NCBI RefSeq assembly: GCF_014268445.2
Contig: NZ_CP077089.1
Location: forward strand, 4,333,501 to 4,397,500
Direction of reading: 5' to 3'
DNA: 64,000 bases
From: Pseudomonas tensinigenes
GTDB taxonomy: Bacteria; Pseudomonadota; Gammaproteobacteria; Pseudomonadales; Pseudomonadaceae
Shown: in pieces, positions 12,953 to 25,276 of the stretch
How positions within the stretch are numbered: the stretch's first letter is position 1
Layout: every line of letters begins with the position of its first letter
The notes under the pieces: generated by a model
Databases searched by the model: none
What the model saw: only the letters and a program-made list of their open reading frames with translations
What the model was told of the DNA's origin: nothing
Translations under genes and position numbers: made by a program

Positions 12953-13572
12953 GCCCGACTCAGGAGCAACTGACGGCGCTCGGCGGTGTGTTTCTCGCCG
13001 CCGTACTGGTCGACCGGATCGCCAAGACCGGGCAAACCAGCGAGGCAGGCCTGAGTTGCATGCTCGGCAGCCTGCTGGTGCGCGACCCTAAAGACACGCT
13101 GGACGTGTACGGCGGCGACGACATCAATCTGCGCGAAGGCTATCGAGCGCTGATCGGCGCCCTCGAACGCGACCCGAGCACGCTGCAACGCGAGCCGTTG
13201 CGCTATGCCCTGTCGATGCTCGGCCTTGAGCGTCAACTGGCGAAGCGTGACGACATGCTCGACACCATCAGCAAGCGTTTGCCGCAGATCCAGTCGCAGG
13301 TCGAGCATTTCGGCCCGGCCCACGAAAACGTCGTCGCGGCTTGCGGCGCGCTGTATCAGGACACCCTGAGCACCCTGCGCCAACGCATTCAGGTGCACGG
13401 CGACATGCGTAATCTGCAGCAGCCGAGCAATGCCTCGAAGATCCGCGCCCTGCTGCTTGCCGGCATCCGTTCAGCGCGCCTGTGGCGGCAGCTCGGCGGG
13501 CATCGCTGGCAGTTGGTGATCAGCCGGCGCAAGCTGCTCAAAGAGCTATATCCGTTGATGCGCAGCGAGTAA
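12949..13572 (+). CDS. hflD: High-frequency lysogenization protein HflD homolog
   Basis: A 207-residue mainly helical protein of the HflD (YcfC) family. In E. coli it binds phage lambda CII and is peripherally membrane-associated; its housekeeping role is unclear. The sequence begins [29 protein letters not shown], a typical HflD N-terminus, and keeps [17 protein letters not shown] near the end. The mnmA-hflD-purB order is widely conserved in gammaproteobacteria. The start overlaps the mnmA stop by 4 bases. Confidence 0.93.
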   Translation: MSPTQEQLTALGGVFLAAVLVDRIAKTGQTSEAGLSCMLGSLLVRDPKDTLDVYGGDDINLREGYRALIGALERDPSTLQREPLRYALSMLGLERQLAKRDDMLDTISKRLPQIQSQVEHFGPAHENVVAACGALYQDTLSTLRQRIQVHGDMRNLQQPSNASKIRALLLAGIRSARLWRQLGGHRWQLVISRRKLLKELYPLMRSE

Positions 13573-13612
13573 ATCGCCCTGCAATAAAAGCTTTGTAGTC
13601 TGTAACGCGTAA

Positions 13613-15070
<1,458 letters not shown>

Positions 15071-15092
15071 TCGACCGCTTGACCCGTTTGAG

Positions 15093-15118
15093 ACGCCCGG
15101 CCGCGCCGGGCGTTTTTA
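15093..15118 (+). terminator. Rho-independent terminator of purB
   Basis: ACGCCCGGC and GCCGGGCGT form the stem, followed by TTTTATT. Confidence 0.93.
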
Positions 15119-15156
15119 TTCCCGTCTGAAAAGTGCTTTTTTTCAATAGGTTACAT

Positions 15157-16326
15157 ATGAATCCCGATATTCCTCTTCAACTTCTGGGCGGCATCACGGC
15201 ACGCGAGTTCCTGCGTGACTACTGGCAGAAAAAGCCATTGCTGATCCGTCAGGCGATTCCTGACTTCGAAAGCCCGATCGACGCCGACGAACTGGCCGGC
15301 CTGGCACTGGAAGAAGAAGTCGAATCGCGCCTGGTGATCGAGCACGGCGAGCGTCCATGGGAACTGCGTCGCGGCCCGTTCGCTGAAGACGAATTCAGCA
15401 AATTGCCGGAAAAAGAGTGGACCCTGCTGGTTCAAGCGGTCGACCAATTCGTCCCGGAAGTCAGCGAACTGCTGGAAAACTTCCGCTTCCTGCCGAGCTG
15501 GCGCGTCGACGACGTAATGATCAGCTTCGCCGCCCCGGGTGGCAGCGTTGGTCCGCACTTCGACAACTACGACGTGTTCCTGCTGCAAGGCCACGGCAAG
15601 CGCAACTGGAAAATCGGTCAGATGTGCGATTCCGAGAGCCCGCTGCTGCAACATGCGGACCTGCGCATCCTCGCTGAATTCCACGAGACCGAAGAGTGGG
15701 TGCTGGAACCGGGCGACATGCTCTACCTGCCGCCGCGCTTGGCTCACTGCGGTGTCGCCGTCGACAATTGCATGACCTACTCGGTCGGTTTCCGTGCGCC
15801 AAGCGCCTCTGAAGTGCTGACCCACTTCACCGACTTCCTCAGCCAGTTCCTGACTGACGAAGAGCGCTACACCGATGCCGACGCACAGCCAGCAGCCGAT
15901 CCACACCAGATTCAACACGACGCACTGGATCGCCTGAAAGCCCTGCTCGCCGAACACATGAGCGACGAGCGCCTGCTGCTGACCTGGTTCGGCCAGTACA
16001 TGACCGAGCCGCGTTATCCAGAACTGGTGGCCGGCCCGGAAGAAATCGAAGAAGAAGACTTCCTCGCTGCCCTGCAGGATGGCGCCATTCTGATCCGCAA
16101 CCCGAGCGCGCGCCTGGCCTGGTCGGAAGTCGATGACGACCTGCTGCTGTTCGCCAGCGGCCAGAGCCGTTACCTGCCGGGCAAGCTGCGCGAACTGTTG
16201 AAGCTGATCTGCGCCGCTGACGCCCTGCACACTGACAACCTCGGTGAGTGGCTGAACGACGAAGACGCTTGCGGCCTGCTGTGCCAGCTGGTCAAGCAAG
16301 GGAGCCTGGGGTTCGCCGATGAATAA
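15157..16326 (+). CDS. roxA: Ribosomal protein uL16 3-hydroxylase (JmjC/cupin), RoxA/YcfD family
   Basis: A 389-residue Fe(II)/2-oxoglutarate oxygenase. YcfD of E. coli hydroxylates an arginine of ribosomal protein L16. The JmjC iron triad is visible: HFD in GGSVGPHFDNYDVFLLQG and the distal His in LPPRLAHCGVAVD. The region after about residue 220 is the family-specific dimerisation and winged-helix part. The start at 15157 (MNPDIPLQLLGGITAREFLR) fits family length better than 15133. It overlaps the GNAT gene by 8 bases. Confidence 0.92.
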   Translation: MNPDIPLQLLGGITAREFLRDYWQKKPLLIRQAIPDFESPIDADELAGLALEEEVESRLVIEHGERPWELRRGPFAEDEFSKLPEKEWTLLVQAVDQFVPEVSELLENFRFLPSWRVDDVMISFAAPGGSVGPHFDNYDVFLLQGHGKRNWKIGQMCDSESPLLQHADLRILAEFHETEEWVLEPGDMLYLPPRLAHCGVAVDNCMTYSVGFRAPSASEVLTHFTDFLSQFLTDEERYTDADAQPAADPHQIQHDALDRLKALLAEHMSDERLLLTWFGQYMTEPRYPELVAGPEEIEEEDFLAALQDGAILIRNPSARLAWSEVDDDLLLFASGQSRYLPGKLRELLKLICAADALHTDNLGEWLNDEDACGLLCQLVKQGSLGFADE

Positions 16327-16744
16327 GATTCGCGTACGTGTCGCAGACTGGCAGAAGGACATCGCCGAGATCCGGCGCATTCGTGAAACGGTGTTCATCG
16401 CCGAACAATCGGTGCCACCCGAGCTGGAATGGGACGCGGATGACGCGACCGCCGTGCATTTTCTGGCGTTTGAAGGCGACTTTCCGATTGGCACTGCGCG
16501 CTTGTTGCCTGATGGGCACATTGGCCGGGTTTCGGTGCTGAAAGACTGGCGCGGGATGAAGGTCGGTGATGCGCTGATGCAAGCGGTGATCGCCGAAGCT
16601 GAAGAGCGTGGTTTGAAGCAGCAGATGCTCAGTGCTCAGGTGCAGGCCACGGCGTTCTATGAGCGCTTGGGTTTCAGCCTGGTCAGTGAGGAATTCCTCG
16701 AGGCCGGGATTCCGCATGTCGACATGGTTCGGCATTCGGCCTGA
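16319..16744 (+). CDS. GNAT family N-acetyltransferase
   Basis: A 141-residue acetyltransferase of the ElaA/YjcF-like branch. The acetyl-CoA pyrophosphate-binding motif is in HIGRVSVLKDWRGMKVGDAL, where the usual Q/RxxGxG/A is relaxed to DWRGMKVG. It ends with the FYERLGFSLVSEEFLEAGIPH pattern seen in this group. Translation is probably coupled to roxA through the 8-base overlap. The substrate is unknown. Confidence 0.85.
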   Translation: MNKIRVRVADWQKDIAEIRRIRETVFIAEQSVPPELEWDADDATAVHFLAFEGDFPIGTARLLPDGHIGRVSVLKDWRGMKVGDALMQAVIAEAEERGLKQQMLSAQVQATAFYERLGFSLVSEEFLEAGIPHVDMVRHSA

Positions 16745-16776
16745 GACCGAGATGCGGCTTTCGTCGGAACGCCGCC

Positions 16777-16867
16777 CGGAGCAGGCTCGCTCCCACAGGG
16801 GATCTCCAGCGGACGCGATATTTGTGTCAGACAGAGATTCAATGTGGGAGCGAGCCTGCTCGCGAAG
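16777..16867. repeat. Inverted REP pair (GAGCCTGCTCGC class), arms facing opposite to the usual REPIN
   Basis: GCAGGCTCGCTCCCACA comes first and TGTGGGAGCGAGCCTGC second, the reverse of the order at 11191, 19814 and 35429. The spacer is about 55 bp. Confidence 0.8.
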
Positions 16868-17001
16868 AGGCCCGCAAGCACACCACAAAACGCCCCGACA
16901 TCAACCGATGCCGGGGCGTTTTGCTGTCTACGATTCAACTTGCCCCACCCCAGGCCGACAAACTGGCAATATCAAGCCTTTCGAAAGCGGAGATAACGGA
17001 C

Positions 17002-17763
17002 ATGTCCCTACGCACCCTGCTCACCACCCTGCTGCTCGGTTGCAGTTTTTCGGTGATGGCAGCCACAGAAATCGTGCCCCTCAATTACCGCACCAGCACC
17101 GACATGCTGCCGATGGCGCAAGACTTCCTCGGCAAGGACGGTCAGGTCAGCGCCTACGGCAACCAGCTGATCATCAAGGCCGAGCCGGACAAGATTCAGG
17201 AACTCAAAGCACTCATCACGCAACTGGACACCGCGCCCAAGCGCTTGCTGATCACTGTCGACACCAACGAAAACAATGGCCGTGGCGACGAAGGTTATTC
17301 GGTCAACGGCGCTCAGCCGAATCAGACCCGTATCATCAGCCGCAGCACCACCAGTCGCGAAGGCGGCGTCCAGCAAGTTCAGGCCACCGATGGCATGCCG
17401 GCGCTGATTCAGGTTGGCCAGAGCGTGCCGATCACCAATGTTCAGAGCGATTCCTACGGCGGTTACAACAGCCAGACGCAATACCGCAACGTCACCCAGG
17501 GTTTCTACGTTACCGCCAGCGTCACCGGCGACATCGTTCATCTGGCGATCAGTACCAACCGTGACCGCATGAGCCAGGAACGTCCCGATGTAGTGAACGT
17601 GCAAAGCACCGACACAACGGTCAGCGGACGCCTTGGTGAGTGGATCACCCTCGCCGGCGTCAATCGCCAGACTCAGGCCGACAAACAGGGCCTGACCCGC
17701 AGCTACTCGACTCAAGGTCGGGATGACATGACCTTGCGGGTGAAAGTCGACGCCCTGGACTAA
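17002..17763 (+). CDS. Periplasmic protein with secretin-type short N-domain
   Basis: A 253-residue exported protein with signal peptide SLRTLLTTLLLGCSFSVMA. Residues about 25-80 resemble the secretin N-domain of type II/III secretion secretins: a VSAYGNQLIIKAEPDKIQEL strand-helix pattern followed by ALITQLDTAPKRLLITV. The C-terminal half resembles the start of a secretin beta-domain (GRLGEWITLAGVNRQ) but is far too short to form a pore. It may be a stand-alone or pilotin-like protein. No secretion genes are nearby. The start at 17002 is set by the signal peptide and GGAG upstream. Confidence 0.72.
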   Translation: MSLRTLLTTLLLGCSFSVMAATEIVPLNYRTSTDMLPMAQDFLGKDGQVSAYGNQLIIKAEPDKIQELKALITQLDTAPKRLLITVDTNENNGRGDEGYSVNGAQPNQTRIISRSTTSREGGVQQVQATDGMPALIQVGQSVPITNVQSDSYGGYNSQTQYRNVTQGFYVTASVTGDIVHLAISTNRDRMSQERPDVVNVQSTDTTVSGRLGEWITLAGVNRQTQADKQGLTRSYSTQGRDDMTLRVKVDALD

Positions 17764-18237
17764 AGCACCGAAAACTGACTGATTAGTCGTATTAGACGAA
17801 AGATGTAGTGCTTGAAAAAAAGCACTACAAAACGTTTGACGGGGTAAAAAAGCGAAGGCATGATGGCCTCGCTCCCGCTAATCAGAGGCCCTGGCAAGGG
17901 CCTTCGAAGCGATGTTCGCACCTACCCCGCGAACCGCTTCGTGTCTGTACCGCCCACAAGGTGTGTTTGACGAGGTTGCCGACTGGAACGAAGTTGTCCC
18001 GAGGGACGGAAGCGTATTTAGGTAACCCGGCTTCACACTGTAGACCGTATAAAGGCCCACGACGCCCGAATGCGCCCACAGTCCGCCACTACCTGCTCAC
18101 TTCCCCTCGAGCCCATCGTTCATCCCGTCGCCTACCCCGCCGAATCCGACTTGACCACCTAAGCTTCTGGTCAGCGAGCGCAGGAATTTTCCACCGCAGA
18201 ACAACTTTTCATAAAAGACGCGACGAGGTTTATCTCC
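17764..18237. other. aceA upstream region with a perfect hairpin
   Basis: About 470 bp without a supported gene. GTAGTGCTT (17805-17813) and AAGCACTAC (17820-17828) form a perfect 9-bp stem with an A-rich loop, 41 bases after the preceding stop. It lacks a following T tract on the + strand, so it may be a weak terminator or a binding site. I found no sigma-54 -24/-12 pair in the remaining sequence before aceA. Confidence 0.5.
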
Positions 18238-19563
18238 ATGGCACTGACACGCGAACAGCAAATTGCAGCCCTCGAAAAAGACTGGGCTGAAAACCCGCGC
18301 TGGAAAGGCGTGACACGCACTTACTCCGCTGCTGACGTCGTCCGTCTGCGTGGCTCGGTTCAACCTGAGCACACCTTTGCAAAAATGGGCGCCGACAAGC
18401 TGTGGAACCTGGTCACCCAGGGTGCCAAGCCGTCCTTCCGTCCTGAGAAAGATTTCGTCAACTGCATGGGCGCCCTGACCGGTGGCCAGGCTGTTCAGCA
18501 GGTTAAAGCCGGTATCCAGGCGATCTACCTGTCGGGCTGGCAAGTGGCTGCGGACAACAACTCCGCTGAATCCATGTACCCGGACCAGTCGCTGTACCCG
18601 GTGGACTCGGTGCCTACCGTGGTCAAGCGCATCAACAACTCGTTCCGTCGTGCTGACCAGATCCAGTGGAAAGCCGGCAAGAACCCGGGCGACGATGGCT
18701 ACATCGACTACTTCGCACCGATCGTGGCTGACGCTGAAGCCGGTTTCGGCGGCGTTCTGAACGCTTACGAACTGATGAAGAGCATGATCGAAGCAGGCGC
18801 CGCCGGCGTTCACTTCGAAGACCAACTGGCTTCCGTGAAAAAATGCGGTCACATGGGCGGTAAAGTACTGGTTCCTACTCAGGAAGCCGTACAGAAGCTG
18901 ACCGCTGCGCGTCTGGCGGCTGACGTTGCCGGTACTCCGACCATCATTCTGGCCCGTACCGACGCCAACGCTGCTGACCTGCTGACCTCCGATTGCGACC
19001 CGTACGATCAGCCGTTCGTGACTGGCGAGCGCACTCAGGAAGGTTTCTACAAGGTCCGTGCTGGTCTGGATCAAGCCATCGCCCGTGGTCTGGCTTACGC
19101 GCCGTACGCCGACCTGATCTGGTGCGAAACCGCCAAGCCGGATCTGGACGAAGCTCGCCGCTTCGCCGAAGCGATCAAAAAGGAATACCCGGACCAACTG
19201 CTGTCGTACAACTGCTCGCCTTCCTTCAACTGGAAGAAAAACCTCGACGACGCGACCATCGCCAAGTTCCAGCGCGAACTGTCCGCCATGGGTTACAAGC
19301 ACCAGTTCATCACCCTGGCCGGCATTCACAACATGTGGCACAGCATGTTCAACCTGGCGCACGACTACGCCCGCAATGACATGACTGCCTACGTGAAGCT
19401 GCAGGAGCAGGAATTCGCCGACGCGGCCAAGGGTTACACCTTCGTGGCTCACCAGCAGGAAGTGGGCACCGGCTACTTCGACGACATGACCACTGTGATT
19501 CAAGGTGGCTCGTCCTCGGTAACCGCATTGACCGGTTCGACCGAAGAAGAACAGTTCCACTGA
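18238..19563 (+). CDS. aceA: Isocitrate lyase
   Basis: First enzyme of the glyoxylate shunt; splits isocitrate into glyoxylate and succinate. It has 441 residues. The catalytic signature [13 protein letters not shown] lies near residue 200 and includes the active-site Cys. Other conserved segments are [23 protein letters not shown] sequence near residue 80 and [14 protein letters not shown]. Malate synthase is not in this window. It competes with Icd and Idh for isocitrate. Confidence 0.97.
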   Translation: MALTREQQIAALEKDWAENPRWKGVTRTYSAADVVRLRGSVQPEHTFAKMGADKLWNLVTQGAKPSFRPEKDFVNCMGALTGGQAVQQVKAGIQAIYLSGWQVAADNNSAESMYPDQSLYPVDSVPTVVKRINNSFRRADQIQWKAGKNPGDDGYIDYFAPIVADAEAGFGGVLNAYELMKSMIEAGAAGVHFEDQLASVKKCGHMGGKVLVPTQEAVQKLTAARLAADVAGTPTIILARTDANAADLLTSDCDPYDQPFVTGERTQEGFYKVRAGLDQAIARGLAYAPYADLIWCETAKPDLDEARRFAEAIKKEYPDQLLSYNCSPSFNWKKNLDDATIAKFQRELSAMGYKHQFITLAGIHNMWHSMFNLAHDYARNDMTAYVKLQEQEFADAAKGYTFVAHQQEVGTGYFDDMTTVIQGGSSSVTALTGSTEEEQFH

Positions 19564-19630
19564 TTCGGCTTCGCTGAGCAAACGGCCTCTGCGGATCGTA
19601 CAGAAAGCTAACCGCAGAGCCGCAAGACTG

Positions 19631-19660
19631 ACGCCCCGACTGGTTCGGGGCGTTTTTTTT
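19631..19660 (+). terminator. Rho-independent terminator of aceA
   Basis: ACGCCCCGA and TCGGGGCGT pair around CTGGT and are followed by TTTTTTT. Confidence 0.94.
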
Positions 19661-19681
19661 GCCCCCGGAAAACACACCCTC

Positions 19682-19772
19682 CCCTGTAGGAGCTGCCGAA
19701 GGCTGCGATCTTTTGATTTTGCTTTTAAAAGACAAGATCAAAAGATCGCAGCCTTCGGCAGCTCCTACAGGG
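19682..19772. repeat. REPIN (GGAGCTGCCGAAGGCTGCGATC class)
   Basis: CTGTAGGAGCTGCCGAAGGC and its exact inverse flank an A/T-rich centre; the arms continue through GCGATCTTTTGAT. It is distinct in sequence from the GAGCCTGCTCGC class. Confidence 0.9.
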
Positions 19773-19813
19773 GGCATGTGTTGGGTTCAAGACCTCCCAA
19801 GCGCCACGAAACC

Positions 19814-19906
19814 TTGTGGGAGCGAGCCTGCTCGCGAATGCGTTGTGCCAGCTTGCACATGCGGTGACTGACCCACCGCATTCGCGAGCAGGCTCGCTCC
19901 CACAGG
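19814..19906. repeat. REPIN (GAGCCTGCTCGC class)
   Basis: TTGTGGGAGCGAGCCTGCTC and its inverse are separated by about 45 bp. It lies only 40 bp from the preceding REPIN of another class. Confidence 0.9.
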
Positions 19907-20330
19907 TTTTCTCTTCAGCCTGGGAGACAAAACATTGACCCAGCGCGGTACATCCGTCAGAAAAATCCGCTAAAACGGGCGCCGTCGCTACTTGCAGTAA
20001 CGTGCAAGTAAGACAACTTCCCAACTGACATCCCGTTAAACAGTTACAAAACCACTCCAAACGATATCAATTATCATTTAGCCGCAACTATGTTCGTTAC
20101 ATTCCCTACAAAACATTATTTGCATAAACCCGCCTAATGCCCGCAACGCATGGGCTGCAGGGCATTGGAGATGCGCTATGTCCTTATTCCAATAAATAAT
20201 TTCGCTATAGGAATTTTACTTGCAGGGTGTTTAGCCATAAAATCAGCGCGATTGATTGCTGCGACATATCGTCACTGCCTATTTCTTTATCAAGCTCAGA
20301 GACCTTTGCTCTCTGTTAAGGATTACCAGC
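19907..20330. promoter_or_regulatory. Upstream region of the nuo operon
   Basis: About 420 bp with no supported gene. From about 20056 it becomes clearly more A/T-rich than its surroundings, which suits the nuo promoter. I cannot assign one -35/-10 pair with confidence. TAAGGA at 20317-20322 is the ribosome-binding site for nuoA. Confidence 0.45.
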
Positions 20331-20744
20331 ATGCCCGAAGCGACAGGACTCATGGCCCACAACTGGGGCTTTGCCATTTTCCTTCTGGGTGTCGTCGGCC
20401 TGTGTGCCTTCATGCTTGGCGTCTCCAGCCTCCTTGGGTCAAAAGCCTGGGGCCGCAGCAAAAACGAACCGTTCGAGTCGGGCATGCTACCTACCGGTGG
20501 CGCCCGCTTGCGGCTCTCAGCCAAATTCTATCTGGTCGCGATGCTCTTCGTGATCTTCGATATCGAAGCCCTCTTTCTCTTTGCATGGTCTGTGTCCGTC
20601 CGCGAAAGCGGCTGGACCGGATTCGTCGAAGCTCTCGTTTTCATAGCAATTCTGTTGGCAGGTCTTGTCTACCTGTTCCGAGTGGGCGCCCTTGACTGGG
20701 CTCCGGAAGCTCGTCGCAAGCGGCAGGCGAAGCTGAAACAATGA
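20331..20744 (+). CDS. nuoA: NADH-quinone oxidoreductase subunit A
   Basis: Small membrane subunit of proton-pumping complex I. It has 137 residues and three membrane segments, starting with [20 protein letters not shown]. The conserved loop [20 protein letters not shown] follows helix 1, and [19 protein letters not shown] is helix 2. The start [13 protein letters not shown] has TAAGGA upstream; a longer frame to 20256 lacks support. It is the first gene of a 14-subunit operon on the + strand. Confidence 0.97.
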   Translation: MPEATGLMAHNWGFAIFLLGVVGLCAFMLGVSSLLGSKAWGRSKNEPFESGMLPTGGARLRLSAKFYLVAMLFVIFDIEALFLFAWSVSVRESGWTGFVEALVFIAILLAGLVYLFRVGALDWAPEARRKRQAKLKQ

Positions 20745-20754
20745 GGCTTTGGCA

Positions 20755-23288
<2,534 letters not shown>

Positions 23289-23290
23289 GC

Positions 23291-23788
23291 ATGAACAGCA
23301 CGCTTATCCAGACAGACCGTTTCACCCTCAGTGAAACCGAGCGCTCGGCCATCGAGCACGAGCTGCATCACTACGAAGACCCGCGCGCGGCGTCGATCGA
23401 AGCCCTGAAGATCGTTCAGAAGGAGCGCGGCTGGGTGCCGGATGGCGCCTTGTACGCGATCGGCGAGATCCTCGGCATCCCGGCCAGCGACGTTGAAGGT
23501 GTGGCGACGTTCTATAGCCAGATTTTCCGTCAGCCGGTTGGCCGCCACATCATTCGCGTCTGCGACAGCATGGTCTGCTACATCGGCGGCCACGAGTCGG
23601 TGGTCAGCGAAATCCAGAACAATCTGGGCATCGGCCTGGGTCAGACCACCACCGACGGTCGTTTCACCCTGCTGCCTGTCTGCTGCCTCGGCAACTGCGA
23701 CAAGGCACCGGCGCTGATGATCGACGACGACACCTTTGGTGATGTGCAGCCTGCTGGCGTCGCCAAACTGCTCGAGGGCTACGTATGA
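23291..23788 (+). CDS. nuoE: NADH-quinone oxidoreductase subunit E
   Basis: Thioredoxin-fold 2Fe-2S subunit (cluster N1a) of the NADH module. It has 165 residues. Four conserved cysteines lie in [11 protein letters not shown] and [17 protein letters not shown]. It starts two bases after the nuoCD stop and overlaps the nuoF start by 4 bases in ATGA. Confidence 0.97.
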   Translation: MNSTLIQTDRFTLSETERSAIEHELHHYEDPRAASIEALKIVQKERGWVPDGALYAIGEILGIPASDVEGVATFYSQIFRQPVGRHIIRVCDSMVCYIGGHESVVSEIQNNLGIGLGQTTTDGRFTLLPVCCLGNCDKAPALMIDDDTFGDVQPAGVAKLLEGYV

Positions 23789-25140
23789 CCCTGACATCTT
23801 TCGGCCCGGCCAACCGCATTCAGCGTTCGGCCGAGACTCACCCGCTGACCTGGCGTCTGCGTGACGACGGCGAAGCCGTTTGGCTCGACGAGTACCAGGC
23901 CAAGAACGGTTACGCCGCTGCGCGCAAAGCCTTCGCCGACATGGATCAGGACGCCATCGTCCAGACCGTGAAAGACGCAGGTTTGAAAGGTCGCGGCGGT
24001 GCAGGCTTTCCCACTGGCGTGAAGTGGGGCCTGATGCCCAAAGACGAATCCATCAACATCCGCTACCTGCTGTGCAATGCGGATGAAATGGAGCCGAATA
24101 CCTGGAAAGACCGCATGCTGATGGAGCAACTGCCCCATCTGCTGATCGAAGGCATGCTGATCAGTGCTCGCGCGCTGAAAACCTACCGTGGCTACATCTT
24201 CCTGCGTGGCGAATACACCACCGCCGCCAAGCACCTCAACCGTGCCGTGGAAGAAGCCAAGGCTGCTGGCCTGCTGGGCAAGAACATTCTCGGCAGCGGC
24301 TTCGATTTCGAGCTGTTCGTCCACACCGGCGCCGGGCGTTACATCTGCGGTGAAGAAACCGCACTGATCAACTCCCTCGAAGGCCGCCGCGCCAACCCGC
24401 GCTCCAAGCCGCCCTTCCCTGCCGCTGTTGGCGTGTGGGGCAAGCCGACCTGCGTGAACAACGTCGAAACCCTGTGCAACGTGCCGGCGATCATTGCCGA
24501 CGGCGTGGACTGGTACAAATCGTTGGCTCGCGAAGGCAGCGAAGACATGGGCACCAAGCTCATGGGCTTCTCCGGCAAAGTCAAAAACCCCGGCCTGTGG
24601 GAGCTGCCGTTCGGCGTCACCGGTCGCGAGTTGTTCGAAGACTACGCCGGCGGTATGCGCGACGGCTTCAAGCTCAAGGCCTGGCAGCCAGGCGGCGCCG
24701 GTACCGGTTTCCTTCTGCCAGAACACCTCGACGCGCAAATGTATGCCGGCGGCATCGCCAAAGTGGGCACCCGTATGGGTACCGGCCTGGCCATGGCGGT
24801 GGACGACAGCGTCAACATGGTCTCCTTGCTGCGCAACATGGAGCAGTTCTTTGCCCGTGAGTCGTGCGGTTTCTGCACCCCGTGCCGTGATGGTTTGCCA
24901 TGGAGCGTCAAGCTGCTGATGGCCATCGAACAAGGCCGCGGTCAGCCAGGCGACATCGAGACCCTGCTGGGTCTGGTCAACTTCCTCGGCCCGGGCAAGA
25001 CCTTCTGTGCTCACGCACCGGGTGCCGTGGAACCGTTGGGCAGTGCCATCAAATACTTCCGTCCAGAGTTCGAAGCCGGTATCGCGCCAGTCAGCGCCGC
25101 CGTCCCGCCTCTGGCAAGGCCGATCGTAATCGGCGCGTAA
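23785..25140 (+). CDS. nuoF: NADH-quinone oxidoreductase subunit F
   Basis: NADH- and FMN-binding subunit, 451 residues. The glycine-rich NADH site is [17 protein letters not shown] near residue 72. The FMN-site region includes [19 protein letters not shown]. The 4Fe-4S cluster N3 ligands are in [12 protein letters not shown] plus a downstream Cys in [10 protein letters not shown]. It overlaps nuoE by 4 bases. A 136 bp gap with a hairpin follows before nuoG. Confidence 0.97.
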   Translation: MTLTSFGPANRIQRSAETHPLTWRLRDDGEAVWLDEYQAKNGYAAARKAFADMDQDAIVQTVKDAGLKGRGGAGFPTGVKWGLMPKDESINIRYLLCNADEMEPNTWKDRMLMEQLPHLLIEGMLISARALKTYRGYIFLRGEYTTAAKHLNRAVEEAKAAGLLGKNILGSGFDFELFVHTGAGRYICGEETALINSLEGRRANPRSKPPFPAAVGVWGKPTCVNNVETLCNVPAIIADGVDWYKSLAREGSEDMGTKLMGFSGKVKNPGLWELPFGVTGRELFEDYAGGMRDGFKLKAWQPGGAGTGFLLPEHLDAQMYAGGIAKVGTRMGTGLAMAVDDSVNMVSLLRNMEQFFARESCGFCTPCRDGLPWSVKLLMAIEQGRGQPGDIETLLGLVNFLGPGKTFCAHAPGAVEPLGSAIKYFRPEFEAGIAPVSAAVPPLARPIVIGA

Positions 25141-25146
25141 ACGCTT

Positions 25147-25180
25147 AAAAAGGTGAAGGGTCCGTGCCCTTCGCCTTTCG
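25147..25180 (+). other. Hairpin in the nuoF-nuoG intercistronic gap
   Basis: AAAGGTGAAGGG and CCCTTCGCCTTT pair over 12 positions with one G-U, around TCCGTG. The stem is followed by CGTCCGATGACG and not by a T tract. It lies in the only gap over 100 bp inside nuoA-nuoN and could modulate readthrough or mRNA stability. Confidence 0.6.
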
Positions 25181-25276
25181 TCCGATGACGCCTTTCGGGG
25201 CTGACTGGATTCGGACGGATAACAAGATTCCATTAGCCACGCCCGCTGACACCGGGCCAACGAAGACCTTTGAACC

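Noticed and set aside
12949..13572. HflD as a sign of prophage
   Set aside because: HflD is a chromosomal housekeeping gene in the conserved mnmA-hflD-purB order. No phage genes are near.
17808..18290. 160-codon open frame before aceA
   Set aside because: It overlaps the aceA start in another frame, has no domain and shows non-coding composition.
20150..20695. 181-codon frame overlapping nuoA
   Set aside because: It is out of frame with NuoA, which has conserved helices and a good ribosome-binding site.
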